From Cordilura impudica (taxonomy: Eukaryota; Arthropoda; Insecta; Diptera; Scathophagidae), in assembly GCA_963682025.1 (NCBI GenBank), contig OY821519.1, positions 158,191,056-158,255,055 on the forward strand: a stretch of 64,000 bases of DNA, in the 5' to 3' direction. Of the stretch, positions 1 through 11,299 are shown in pieces. Each line of letters starts with the position of its first letter. Positions within the stretch are counted from its first letter, which is position 1. The position numbers and the translations under genes are program-made. The notes beneath the pieces were generated by a model. It saw nothing but the letters and a program-made list of their open reading frames with translations, did no database searches and was not told where the DNA came from.

Positions 1-534
1 TACGGACACACGAAAAACTTTTGCACAAAAAGTCCTGTTTGCGTCAAATGTGCCGGAAGTCATAAAACAAGTCAGTGCCAAATAAAACAAAAGAGTGATC
101 ATATCAAATGTGCACTATGTTTCGAAAAACAAACTGCAAACTATAAAGGTTGCATGGTTTACAAGGCCCTCAGAGTAAAAAAAATAGCAAACGAAACTCA
201 AGAAGACAATGAAATACAGCAAACAAATAAAACCAAAAATGCGCAAGTAAGTTTTGAAAATAATCCTAGTCGTATTACTTCATATGCCCATGCAATTAAA
301 GCTAACAATTCAGCAAATGAAAAAAATATTCCCACAACAAGTTCTACCATAAACTACAATACAAACACAACAAATACATCCACATCAAGTCCCATAGTAA
401 CCCCTTACACACAACAATCAAATAATGATATGCAAGATATCAAAGATATGATGAAACAGCTTATAACCCAAGTATCTAATATGATGAATATAATCACAGT
501 TCTACTTTCAAAATTAGATGGACAGACAAAATGA
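1..534 (+). CDS. Jockey-like ORF1 (Gag-like), C-terminal part
   Basis: The frame is open from base 1 to the TGA at 532-534; the N-terminal part lies outside the window. The first 50 residues hold zinc knuckles of the Jockey Gag type: YGHTKNFC, then CVKCAGSHKTSQC, then a CALC...C block. A Ser/Thr/Asn-rich, probably disordered segment follows, then a short helical tail rich in Met and Lys. Such proteins bind the element RNA and form ribonucleoprotein particles. The stop overlaps the start of ORF2 at 518, as is common in this clade. No lesion is visible in this part. Confidence 0.75.
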   Translation, partial: YGHTKNFCTKSPVCVKCAGSHKTSQCQIKQKSDHIKCALCFEKQTANYKGCMVYKALRVKKIANETQEDNEIQQTNKTKNAQVSFENNPSRITSYAHAIKANNSANEKNIPTTSSTINYNTNTTNTSTSSPIVTPYTQQSNNDMQDIKDMMKQLITQVSNMMNIITVLLSKLDGQTK

Positions 535-2080
535 ATTAAATATTGTACTATGGAATTCAAATGGTCAAGGTAAACACGTCCTTGAACTAAAAACTTTTAT
601 ACATAAAAACTCTGTAGATATACTACTAGTATCTGAGACACACTTCACACAAAAAAGTTATGTAAGCATACCTAACTTCACAATATTCCACACAAATCAT
701 CCCGATAACACCGCCCATGGGGGCACAGCAATAATTATAAAAAATTCGATTAAATGTACTGAACTTGAAAGTTTCCGAAAAGATCACCTTCAAGCTACCT
801 CAATAGTTATTGAAGACTTGTTCGGCCCACTCGTGATAACTGCCGTATATTGTCCTCCTAAACACAACAATACTTAAGTAGAATAAATTAAATTTATAAA
901 ATCACTTGGAAACCGTTTTATAGCAGGAGGAGACTTCAACTCCAAAAATACAATCTGGGGTTCCAGATTAACCCTCACAAAGGGTAGACATTTACTAGAA
1001 GTCATTAGGGAAACAAACAGCAAATTCTTAAGTACTGGAGAGCCTACTTACTGGCCAACAAATTTAAACAAAAAACCTGACCTAATAGACTTCTTCATCA
1101 CCAAAAATATAAAACATGAGCATCTAAAAATAGAATCGTGCTTCGAATTATCCTCTGATCACTCGCCCATAATACTTAAACTTGAAAGTAATGTTCTTCT
1201 TGCGACTGAAAACAAATTTTCTTACAACAAAAAAACAGACTGGGAATGCTTTAGAGAAATTGTTGAAAATAAACTTGATATCAAGATATCACTTAAAACC
1301 AAAGTCAAAGTGGACAGCTCAATGGCATATTTTAATGATACCCTCTTGTATGCTGCATCTGATTCTACACCCACAGTAACTCCAAAACCAAACTAATATA
1401 GTATACCAACATTTATCAAAGATAAGATTAAGGCAAAGCGAAAGCAAAGAAAAAAAATGGCAATCAACAAGAACTCCCTTGGATAAAACAATCCTAAAAA
1501 AATTAACCAAGGAGTTAAAGGACCTGTTGAAAAAGGATAAACAGGACAAACTGAAAACCTATCTCGAAAACCTTGATGCAAACATTCACCAACCACCTAT
1601 CCAAAAATCTGACTTAACGTGGGCCAGAACTCATAGTGAAAAGGTTAAAATATTAGCTGCTCACTTCTACGAAACTTTTTCCAATCCAAAGGATTGGATT
1701 ACCTGCCAAATATCACTCCAACCACAAACTGTCACATCAAAAATATTACTCTAAATGATATAAAAAATTCAATCAAAATAAAAATTGATGCTAACAAATC
1801 GCCTGGTTATGACAGGGTTACAGGCAAACTATTAAAAGAACTTCCAACAAAAGGTCTTATCTTCATCAGAAACATTTTTAACGTTCTAATAACAATGAAA
1901 TATTTTCCAAAAGTATGGAAAGTTGCTGAAATAATCGAATTTGCTAAACCCAACAAAGACGCTACAAAAGTTACTTCATACAGACCAATTAGTCTACTAC
2001 CAATTTTATCGAAATTATTCGAAAAACTTATTTTTGACCGATTAGAATCCATACTCAAAGAAAGCGCTCTTATACCAGCG
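518..2080 (+). pseudogene. Jockey-like ORF2: endonuclease and start of reverse transcriptase
   Basis: The ATG at 518 opens an AP-endonuclease domain: LWNSNG near the start, LLVSETHF, then AGGDFNSKNTIWGS near 930-960 and SSDHSPIILK near 1155-1180. A linker follows, then RT fingers with KSPGYDRVTGKLLKELP and SYRPISLLPILSKLFEKLI at about 1795-2030. The frame is broken near 875 (stop and shift), near 1195, near 1395 and near 1750, so the copy is dead. The last codons before Transib A read LIPA, and the frame continues at 26963 with HQSGFRPRHS, the normal next RT block. Confidence 0.85.
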
Positions 2081-2117
2081 CACAGTGGACCATTTGACGA
2101 GAAGGCGGTCAAAAATC
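2076..2117. repeat. Transib A left TSD and terminal inverted repeat
   Basis: CAGCG (2076-2080) is followed by an inverted repeat of about 37 bp at 2081-2117. It begins CACAGTGGACCAT and has GAGAAGGCGG and CAAAAATC blocks shared with the right end. The first seven bases match the consensus V(D)J recombination heptamer. Confidence 0.9.
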
Positions 2118-2757
2118 TATAACTTTTGATTGGATTGGAATTTTGATATGCGGTTTTTTTTTGTTTGGTAGGTGAGACTTTACCCTTTAAGTTTTGCTAT
2201 AAAACGTAATTCTCGACCGAAAATAAAAAAAGTTACGGAGGGTTTAAAATACATTTTCATTTATAGTTGAATTTTATTACAAAAGTGAAGTGTTAAAAGG
2301 TAAAAAAAGGTTTTTTTTAATATAATGTCTTATTTTTTCAGTTAATTTTACAACTAATACTTTTTAACAATTTTTTAAGTTAATTTTTTCAGAAAATGTC
2401 AAACTTTGGCCCCCGTAAACTTTTTAGTCCTAATGTGCACAAGGGCCAAAGGTTGTTTTTTTTTTTTTTAAAGATACCGAGTTAAAATAGAATTTATTAA
2501 GCAGCGAACGTAAAAGTTACCTTATATTGGTTCAAGATAGAGAAGTTTCAATGAAAAACTAGTATGTTTCTGCTTTAGTTAAATTTTTTTTTATTGTCTT
2601 TTTAAATATTTCTATATCAATTTTTATGGTAAATTTATAAAATATAACAATTTTTATTGTAAATTTACAAAATATATAAATTTTTAATCCAAGAAAATTT
2701 TTTAACTATATAAAAAAAGTGTAACTTATTGTTAGTGTAATGAAAAAGTACTTTAAA
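2118..2757. other. Transib A 3' flank of the transposase, no gene
   Basis: This is AT-rich sequence between the left inverted repeat and the end of the transposase. It has long T runs and no coding signal. It is the untranslated 3' side of the transposase gene, which reads leftward. Confidence 0.6.
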
Positions 2758-4507
2758 TCAACCAATTTTAGTAAAAATTTCTTCTAAATAGCCTTGATTT
2801 TCATCTTCTAGAAGTTGCTTAACTTCTTCGTCTGATTCAATAGAGGTAGTTTTCCATTTTTGACGAATGTTGGACATATATGGATCTGAAGTGCACAACA
2901 AAATAGTGATAAGGTCTTCATTAGTACAACATCTTGTGTTCCTTTGTTACTTTTTTCTTGCGCTTCTTCAGATAGATCTCCTATTGGTAGCATATTGTTT
3001 TGAATTATTTGTTCCTCATGGTACAAAATTTTATGAACTGTGGATGGCATATATCTCCAAGAGTATTTTTCATTATAAAATATAGCTGTTTTATTGGCGT
3101 ACTCTCCAAATTTTTTTGCATTTATCTTTCTGCTGCATGCTAGAACTTGTAATATGATTTTGAATCGTCTTATTAATTCATGATCTACACCTGTGATAGA
3201 TGCTGCAGTTTCCGGATCGGAAAAAATTCTCCTTGCAGTATTTCCATCATTTGTGTTTCCTTCCCTTGTTTTGGTTGGTCGATTACGAGGCCTAGCTGTA
3301 GATATTTTTGTTGAGTTTTTTTTTTTGCTTTCTTTTTTCTTCATTTTCTTTGTTTTTTCTCACTGTTTCGCCTAACGGACCAAATTCCAAATCATAACCC
3401 AACTTAAGAATATGCTCCATGAAACGTATTCTAGCATGAAGAGGGGACATTCCAAATTCGTAGGCTTCCTTGAAACTATCGTCTTCTGGTGGAGGTTGGC
3501 TTAATTGACTTGATGTCTTTTGGCATATAATGCAGCTTGACGTTGACTTTATATATACTATACCTTTTTGTTAAGCGCAATGGAACGAAAGATACCATAA
3601 ATAAATTAGCATCTGATGAATTTTCGGCATTAAATTGTTTGTATTGTTTCTGACCAGAGGATCCATCACATCCCCATTTAGAATTTAAAGTAATGCTGCC
3701 ATTACCAATTTTTTTTAAATGATCAGTATCAAGCGTATTTAGCAATCGTTCTGCAGTATGTTCAAGGAGATCTTGCAATTTTATTTCTGCTGATGTTGAA
3801 GTGACACTAATAGCAGATTGTGAAGGTAAGCATTCTTTTTTGGCAGAAACTAAATGTCGATACTCTGGAAAAAACCCACAATTCTTTTCATTGGTTCGCT
3901 TCCGCAATTCCTTATATTGATTTTTGATCAATTTCAAATCCAAATATATGGCGAATGCTTCTTCCGGCGTAAATTTCTTATCTTCAATTGGTGTAGGAAG
4001 AATGCTTTTCAAAATCCTCTTTGTGCGCCTTGGGCTCGCTTCTACTATTTTTTCAATTATTTCAATTTTATTTTTTTTATTTTGGGTTGGTTGAATTTGG
4101 TGCAAAAATGAATACTTAATAATTCTTTGAGAAATTTCTTCATTGATATTCTCCAGCTTGCGCCTTCGAGATCTTTCACTACATCCGTCAATTTGTTTTG
4201 CTGGTCAACCCTTTTTTCCACTTTCGTTGGCAGTTGTAGATGCACTCTCAAAAATAAGTTCGTTTATTAACCAGTCTTGGTAACGTTTGTACATCTTTGC
4301 CTTGCTATGAGAGCATTCAATGTACCGTCTTTTCAAATTCGATGCAAAATTAGTAATTTTTCCTTTGTGCATTTCAATGTCTTCTAGGTTACAATTCTTA
4401 AAGAAGTCGTTGCTCACTATGTGCAAAATTACATCGTCTACATCATTTCGTTGAAAATAAATATCTGCCAGACGTGAAAATTTAAGCTCCACACTTTTTT
4501 GCTTCAA
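2758..4507 (-). pseudogene. Transib A transposase (RAG1-like), broken
   Basis: The protein aligns block by block with the intact Transib B protein. The N-terminal segment is at 4205-4507, the ASPRRTKRILKSI helix near 4020, the catalytic KWGCDGSSGQKQYKQ block near 3650-3690, then FVPLRLTKR. The next part, about 120 residues that should contain the second catalytic Asp (MIDGKV in Transib B), is missing. The sequence resumes with EFGMSPLHARIRFMEHIL near 3380-3470 and NTNDGNTARRIFSDPE near 3210-3270. The SEEAQE block near 2960 is kept, followed by a frameshift. The deletion and shifts make it non-functional. Confidence 0.88.
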
Positions 4508-4732
4508 AAGTACGAGATATTTACCTAAAGCGGACGGTTTGTGTACTGGAGGTGGTTTATGGTGTGTGGATGGAAAGGCATTCGAAGTTTTTTGGTTTTT
4601 TCTTGGTTAAAATAAAATATAAATTTTATTCCTTAATTTTGCAAAAAGAAGAGGAAAAAAAAGGAAAAAACACTCAAACACTGGAAGGAGAGCTGAAGTT
4701 AATGTATGTATTTGTCAAAACTAAAAAAATAA
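4508..4732. other. Transib A sequence upstream of its transposase, no gene
   Basis: This is AT-rich upstream sequence of the Transib A transposase. It ends with the TAA (4730-4732) duplicated by the CMC-like insertion. I see no gene here. Confidence 0.5.
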
Positions 4733-4904
4733 CACTATGCTAGTTGAAAAACCCGACAAACGGGGCACCCGGTGAGTTAAACTAACTCGACTGTGCTCAA
4801 TCGAATGGCGTTCGCCGTTTTTTTAGGTTAGCTCTTAAAAAAAAGTTAGGGGGGTTAAAGTTTCCCCCTTTTGGCCTGTTCTTGCAGAATACCGGTATAT
4901 AAAA
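4733..4904. repeat. CMC-like transposon left terminal inverted repeat
   Basis: This matches the reverse complement of 14523-14703 with few changes, including the blocks CCGACAAACGGGGCACCCGG and AATACCGGTATATAAAA. The terminal 30 bp is less conserved than the interior and differs by an indel. It ends near a TATA-like motif on both sides. Confidence 0.88.
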
Positions 4905-5029
4905 GAAATTTAAGAAAAATTAAATACATATTTTTAATCCTACAGTTAACAAAAAATAAAATTTATAATTTATTTGCTATTCAAAATTAAAGGTATTTTT
5001 GTGGTTACAGCTAACGTTTTAAATGGAAA

Positions 5030-6559
5030 TTATTCTTCGTCCTCCTGCAAATTCCAACAAATATCTCCTAACAGCGAATCGAGTTGTTTGCCACTATACC
5101 AGTGTTCGAGTCTGGCTGTCACTTGGTGAAATCTCTCGCCATGTTCATCGGACTCAGCTGGTGATTGTTCATTAAATTTATCTGCATGATAATGCAAAAA
5201 ATGTACTTTCAATGACATTCTGACGTTTATTTTTTGAAATGCAGTTAGCATATTTTCAATTAAAATTCGCCAATTTTCAGACCGATTATTTCCTAAAACA
5301 TTTACAATTACTGATTTTATACAATTCCAGGCCAATAGCTCGTTAACATTTAATGCAACTTCAAATTGTTGGTCCTTCATAAGACGACGAATGTCCGGTC
5401 CATTAAGTATTCCTGTGAAAAAAAAAACTATGAGATATATATATTAAAATTTGAGTTAATAAAGTAGTTTAGAGTACATACCTTCTTTTACTTTCATGCC
5501 GCTTAATCGTGGAAAAATTCGGCGCAATTCAGAGAAAGCCTTCCCATCTGGGTTCAATGCTTTTATAAAATTTTTAACGATTCCCAGATGTGGAGAGGAG
5601 GAAGCAAAATCTTTTCTACAGGCACAAGTGGAATTTCAATAATATTATTTCTATTCAATTTAATTTCCTCACGTAAAGGCCAATCCCGTGTATTATACTG
5701 ATCGCCATCAAAACGCGTATTCCATAGGCACATAAAACACATGTTTTTTGTATAGCCCAGTTGCATGCCTCTTAAAAGTGCCACCACTTTCAAATCTGCA
5801 CATATTTTCCACTTGTGGTCTCCATATTTAATTAATTCTAATATTTTTTTCATTGATGAGTAAGTCTCTTTAGTATTTGTGCTTAGTGCTATTGGGATAG
5901 AGGTTTTTAAATTAGTGGTATGTAGCAAAACTGCTTTTAAGCTACTTTTGGACGATCAATGAATAGTCGCCAATCTCCTGAATTATATTCATTTTGCATT
6001 GTTAGAATCAATCCACGGATGTCAGTACAATACGCGAGAGAATTATTCTCAATAGATCTAAAAAAAGTTGTAAATTTACGATGGCGATTTATTGACCCGT
6101 ATAGTTTTACATCGGAAGCCAAAATATTAGCTTGTTTTAAATCTTTTGTCAAAAGAATGCTCTGTCTTTGTGATAATTTTAAGCGCCGTATCATTATATC
6201 CAGACAATTTTGCGTGATTTCATTGTGACTGCATGGAACCGTGATGTTTGACGGTTGATATATTGATACTGCGTCTTCACAGGTTCGAACAGATTCATAT
6301 ACTGAGGAACTATTTTCTCTTTGGTTTCGGTTATCCGGCACAGGAATTTCATTACAATGTGGCATCGGAAATTGAGCATATGTTGTTGCAGTGTAAGATA
6401 TAGAACCACTTTTTTTTATGTTCATACTTGCTGTATGATTTATGCACGCATAACACTCACCTTCAACATGTAGTATGGGATCTCTCCAAATCATTGGAAC
6501 ACCAAATGGCATCGCGTCTCCATCTTTTTTCCATTTTTTAAAATGGTAAATGCAAGTTG
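5030..6559 (-). pseudogene. CMC-like transposase, central and C-terminal part
   Basis: This is the main part of the transposase, read leftward after its N-terminal exon at 13785-13943. Recognisable blocks are MPFGVPMIWRDP near 6490, DWRLFID near 5965, SIPIALS near 5890, LKVVALLRGMQLGYTKN near 5750, CFMCLW, and LLPPLH near 5590. They match a large family of arthropod and cnidarian transposase-like proteins. A 69 bp intron with GT-AG ends is visible at 5413-5481 between KVKEG and ILNGPDIRRL. The stop is at 5030-5032 after an acidic tail. Single-base losses near 5955 and near 5583 break the frame, and the errantivirus cuts off the start. Confidence 0.78.
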
Positions 6560-6563
6560 TACA

Positions 6564-6922
6564 AGTTAATTATACACGATTCATTTGTTGGTTTATGCTT
6601 GAATGCCCATTCTTTATTTTGTCAAAAGGTTTTATTAAACTAATAGTGCTAACAATGCACTTTATTAAAAGTAAAAATTTATTCAAGATTGGCCAATCAT
6701 AAAATTGCCAAAATATACGCTATTGTAATATGATATTTAAAATAAAATAACAATGTGTTGATATTGCAATAATTTCGATTTAAAATTTATGGTGAATTGG
6801 CCAATCACAAAACAAAGTAAAAAATGCAAAATTGGAAAAATAAATATTAAGGGAGTTCTGCAATGCACAATAAGTTCCCTTAAAACATTAGGGGTATTGC
6901 TGTTATCGTGCACACGTTAACT
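6564..6922 (-). repeat. Errantivirus 3' LTR
   Basis: This 359 bp LTR corresponds to 13422-13780, with three substitutions visible (near the left end, in the TTGTCAAAAGG/TTGCCAAAAGG block, and near 6830). Read in element direction it runs AGTTAACGTG...TTAACT. The env frame ends about 20 bp inside it. Confidence 0.93.
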
Positions 6923-8275
6923 CCTCCCCCTTTAAACGTCTGGACATCCCTGTTTCGACCTGATCTCTTTTATTATGTCCTCCACACCAATCATCGCAGA
7001 TGATGACAGATATCAGTATGATGAATGAGACCAGGGCAATTCTATGCGTGAACGTGTATTGTTTGAGTCCCTCTATGTAGCTTATGGTTTCCAAATTCAA
7101 CTTATGAATGTATGGGAGCGTCAATAAGTCCTCATGACCCGTTTTTTTAATGTTTAAGGTTTTCGGGGGGTGTGGTAGTAGGTTTCTCTTCCATGATTGG
7201 GGTTTTCTATACTGGGTATTATTTATGGTTACGTTATTTGCGAATGCAACCATTAAGGTCCCATTTACCCTTATCGTCTCTCCTTCCGACACGTTTGTGT
7301 CATGCACGTTATTCAAAAGTATTAATCCGTCAGCCACCCATTGTATCAAAGGAATGTTATATGCCGATTGTGTGTGACAGGATGCTGCATTTTCGTTCAA
7401 AAGTTGAGAGAGGCAGGTATTAATGGTTTCGCGGCAAATTTTTGTTGTCCCAACATTGATGCAATCTGTTACCGGGAGAGTATAATCGTGGCATTTCGAG
7501 GCTTGATCTACTTCCAATCTTATAATGGAGTTATTATGCATTACAGGGTATACTTTAATATACTCACAAAAATTTGTAAAAATTGGAAATTTTATAACAT
7601 AATAGATCATTGATTCGTTTTGAAAAATAGATACATTACTCACTCTTAATCTATCATTTATGCTAACAGGTATCATTTCCGATTCGAATTGTCTTTTAAA
7701 ATCAATGTTATCAAGTATGGCGGGGTGTATAATATTTTCCCTTGCCAAGATTATTGATAATGCTAGATTATTAAGAAATGAAATTATTTCACCGTTTCTC
7801 ATGGATACGAGTTCGAACAAAACCAAATCATCCTCTCCAATGGCATTGCTATGTCTATAATTTTGTATTACGTTAACTCTTTCTGTCAGTTCATTTATTC
7901 TGTCCTGTATAGCTGAGTTCACTATCGTTTGTTTTTGACCATTTTGGATCAATAAGTCTTCTCGAGCCATAAGTAGTTCCATGTCGTTGTGGTCAGAAAG
8001 TCGATGGATCTCGCAGACCGTCTGTTTACATGCAATGTCTCTAATAATCTACGAATTTCCCTTGTCTGCTCCCGCACCATCCCGGTCTCTCTTGGGTCGG
8101 ATAGGTTGGCGAGAAGATTCTCGCTCTCTTTTACTGCTAGTTCGTAGTCTGTCAGGTTCGTCTGGTGTAAAATATGAGTCCGAATAATCAATAACCTTAG
8201 GTGATACCCAGGATATCAGGGTGAGAGGGAGAAGAATGAGAAAAATGAGAAAGAATAATAAAAAAAAATTCGGTA
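6903..8275 (-). pseudogene. env: Errantivirus envelope gene, broken
   Basis: The frame near 8200-8270 starts with a strongly hydrophobic leader (FFLLFFLIFLILLPLTLI), a likely signal peptide. A polar surface-unit segment follows, then an Arg-rich site (NRRSAR) near 8020 where errantivirus Env proteins have a furin-type cleavage site. A frameshift separates this from the long transmembrane-unit frame at 6903-7982, and the usual fusion-peptide segment appears shortened. That frame has many Cys residues and a single membrane anchor near 7010-7060 (IALVSFIILISVII), followed by a basic cytoplasmic tail that ends inside the 3' LTR. The gene follows integrase closely, as in gypsy, where it is expressed from a spliced RNA. 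Confidence 0.8.
6923..6933 (-). other. Errantivirus polypurine tract
   Basis: On the reverse strand AAAGGGGGAGG lies immediately before the 3' LTR, the expected position for plus-strand priming. Confidence 0.8.
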
Positions 8276-8299
8276 AATGTAAAAAATAAACAAAAAAAA

Positions 8300-9414
8300 T
8301 TATCTTAGATTGTCCTTATGCACCTTTCGTCCACCTATCAGTACGGTAGTCCCCAGGTCTTGTTGAACAATACCCTGCACAAAGAATTTGTCGAATTTGT
8401 TACCGAGTCGTCTATTGCGTTTGATGAATACAACATCACCAGGTTTATATTTCTGCGTTGCCGTATTTCTATTATATCTCTCCAATATTTTATTTTGTGC
8501 CGTCATTAAATGCTCCTTAATGTCCTTTAAGGTGATTCCATTAAATTCGTTTAGGATGTCCAATGGCTTCCTTCCGGTCACAGAGTGCACCGTATCATTG
8601 TACTTGATCGTGGATAATAATATTAATTCGGCAGTATCGTTTATGCTCTGTTGGGCCTTAACGCACCGTGCTATTTCTAAGAGCGTGGAATGGAATCGTT
8701 CCACTTGGCCGTTACTCGTGCTGTGCATCGGTGGTGTAAAAAATTGTTCCGTTCCGAAATGATCCCTAAGGAATGTAACGATAGCACTTGATTGGAATGA
8801 TTTTTCATTATCTGAGAACAATATCTTCACTTTCCTATATCTGTTCATAATCTGAAACAAGGCCGTCTTAATATCTATACTAGATCTAGAAGCTATTGGA
8901 ATCACAATTGCAAATTTCGAGAATTTGTCTATGCAAGAAAGGAAGTGCTGTTTATCAGTTATAATTATGTCAATATGCAATATCTCCCCGGGGTAACTGG
9001 GGATGGGTGTTTCAGTCATCACTGCTTTTTGTGGCTTCCTCTGGTATTTATTTTCCTTGCAGATCTTACAATTAGCTATGATATATTTAAGTCTTTTCTT
9101 TATACCAGGAAAATAATATTCATCAATTATTTGTTGAAAATTCTCATGCAACGATCTATGCGCTCTGTTGTGTTCGTTGGTGACTATTTCCCATTGATCA
9201 TCTTCTCTAATTACATCCATGACGAATTTTTCAGTATGTATGAATCGAGTGGATGGGAAAATGGAAATGTCTTGCGGGAGATTAGACCATCCTGAAAATC
9301 CGCTAAAGTCGGGAGATCACACTGGATGGCATTTGTGCCGGTAGAGTCGATGACATTCGCTAACCGATCCAAAAGCTCGTCCACCGTGCTGTACGATATT
9401 GTATGTCTTATAAA
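8300..9414 (-). pseudogene. pol: Errantivirus integrase part of pol
   Basis: Integrase inserts element DNA into the genome. The frame at 8300-9220 shows the His/Cys zinc domain (HNRAH ... CKICKE), the catalytic Asp in LHIDII, the second Asp in FSDNEKSF and the Glu in NGQVERFHS, so the DDE triad is complete. The C-terminal part has a GDVVFIKRN block and an LIGGRKVHKDNLR end. The upstream stretch 9221-9414 carries linker sequence in another frame, so one shift separates it from RNase H. The env leader begins about 30 bp downstream. Confidence 0.87.
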
Positions 9415-10173
9415 TCACTGAAACAGGATTTTCTTATGTCCAGAGAACCGATCTCCCTTGGAGATTAAGATTTGGTTTTTAAATTGGTTTACGGGAAATT
9501 TTGTGGATTTCACAATATTTGTAGAAGAAATTTCACTATGTGCCGTCTGACCGTCATCATCTGACATTTGATTAATATACTGTCGGGAAAGAGCGTCCGC
9601 GACCACATTTTCCTTGCCTGGTTTGTAAAAGAATTTCGGAGAGAATTCTTCTATGAATGCTCTCCATCTCTTCATTTTTGAATTCGGATTTTTATCAGAT
9701 ATTGCGAATGTAAGTGGTTGGTGGTCTGTATAGATATGTATTCCACTTATTCCGTATAAGAAATGTCTTAGGTTTTTTAATGCCCACACTATGGCGGTTA
9801 ACTCTCTTTCGTTTGTAGCATAATTTGCCTCGGCTGCGGAGAGCGTTCTTGATATCATCGTTATGGGCCTTCCATTTTGTGACAAAACAGCTCCCAAAGC
9901 GGCGGAAGAAGCGTCTGTTGTAAGTTCAAATACCTTGTTGTAATCAGGATAGGCCAATAGAACATCGTCAGAGGCGATTATTTGCTTTAATTTTTCGAAG
10001 GCCGATAGAGCATCCTCGTCTAGGTTAATTTTAATGCTTCTGGAACTTTTTGCGGCCGTATGACCGTTTTCTCCCCTAAGGTATCTAGTCAGTGGTTTCG
10101 CGATCCTCGCGTAATCCCTAACAAACTTCCTGTAATAACCAGATAGCCCTAGAAAGGATCTAAGAGATTTCAA
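9415..10173 (-). pseudogene. pol: Errantivirus RNase H part of pol
   Basis: It starts with the RT connection motif LRSFLGLSGYYRKFVRDYA, followed by the RNase H domain with ELTTDASSAALGAVLSQ, TNERELTAIVWALKNLRHFLYG and YTDHQPLTFA, and the ADALSRQ end typical of Ty3/Gypsy elements. It is out of frame with RT upstream and integrase downstream, so the polyprotein is interrupted on both sides. Confidence 0.87.
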
Positions 10174-11299
10174 GTTACTTGGATTGATTTTGTAGATGAA
10201 ATTCGCATTCCTGCTCTTTCGAGTTTTTGCATTATTGTGTTAATATGCCTTAAGTGGCTGTGCTCGTCCGGTGAGTGAATGATGATGTCGTCCATATACA
10301 CTTGGCATGTTTTTCCTACCTCAGCACGCAATACATCGTCGATGGCCCTTTGAAAAATACTTGGTGCGTTTTTCAGGCCGAATGGCAACCTACAAAATTC
10401 GTATTTGCCATTATTTACACTGAAGGCCGTCTTTTGCCTGTCTTTTTCATCAAGCATAATTTGATGAAAGCCAGACTTGAGGTCCAGAGTGGAAAAATAT
10501 TTAGATTTTCCCAAATTTACCAAGATCACTGAGATATCCGGCATTGGATATTTATCGCTAATAGTCTTTTCATTCAATTTTCTAAAATCTATGACCATCC
10601 TATGGTTCGGGTTACCCTTCTCGTCAAGACCCTTTTTCCCTACAACATGCACTGGGGAATTATATGGTGATGTAGATTTTCTTATTATATTATCTCGCAT
10701 TAGCGATTCTAATTCATTATTTATAAATTCCGACATCGAAGCTGGATATGGGTATGACCTAGTATAGATTGGTTCGTCAGTATTAGTCCGTATTTTTGCC
10801 ATTACATTGGTGTTAAATGGTAATGATCTTTTTGCGTCTGCAAAGGCATTCGCATTCGATGCCAACATTTTCCTGAAATCTTCCCGGACATGCGTCGGTA
10901 TTTCCTTTTCGTCCATTGTCATATGATTAACGTCGTGTCCATTTTCGTACAGTAAAGAATCATTTCCCTTTTCAAATTTCAGTGTGTTATTTCCTATGTC
11001 GACAACCGCTTGGATTTCTGTAAGGAAATCACAGCCTATTTTTCCGTCAAATTTCCTAAGTGAAGGTAAGATATAAAATGTGGTTTTATAACCGTAAATT
11101 AGCATTTCGCATTTTTCCTTTATTTCGTTTGTCCCGTTTATTGAATTTACTTTAAAAGAGTGTTCTAGGGGAACAACTCCCTTTAAAAAGCTAAGTGGTT
11201 GGATAAAATTTTTCGTAGTTCCGGTGTCAATGAGCAGTTTCAGTTCCCTACCCTTAATCGTCTTTATAATAAAGGGTAAGAAAGGCTTTATTCTAAAAA
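10170..11299 (-). pseudogene. pol: Errantivirus protease and reverse transcriptase part of pol
   Basis: Translation would enter from gag by a -1 shift at 11294-11300. The aspartic protease motif LLIDTGTTKNFI lies near 11215-11240. RT follows with MVIDFRKLNEKTI, FSTLDLKSGFHQI, FCRLPFGLKNAP and the active-site VYMDDIIIHSP near 10275-10300. The frame ends at 10170 just after AGMRIS. About 40 codons that normally join this point to the RNase H connection are missing, so the break is a deletion with a frame change. RT cannot be made whole from this copy. Confidence 0.86.

Larger units (their letters stand above)
1..2080 (+). mobile_element. Jockey-like non-LTR retrotransposon, left part
   Basis: This is the 5' part of a non-LTR retrotransposon that enters from outside the window. 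It holds the end of a zinc-knuckle ORF1, an AP endonuclease and the first reverse transcriptase blocks. The element stops in mid-codon-series at 2080, where Transib A starts. It resumes at 26963, after the duplicated CAGCG, with the next RT residues. The domain order and the 17 bp ORF1/ORF2 overlap fit the Jockey clade. The copy is old, with several frameshifts. Confidence 0.88.

Noticed and set aside
2076..2092. 8 bp hAT-type duplication at the Transib A boundary (ends taken as CAGTGG)
   Set aside because: The octamers on the two sides differ. Taking CACAGTG as the end gives an exact 5 bp CAGCG and restores the Jockey frame.
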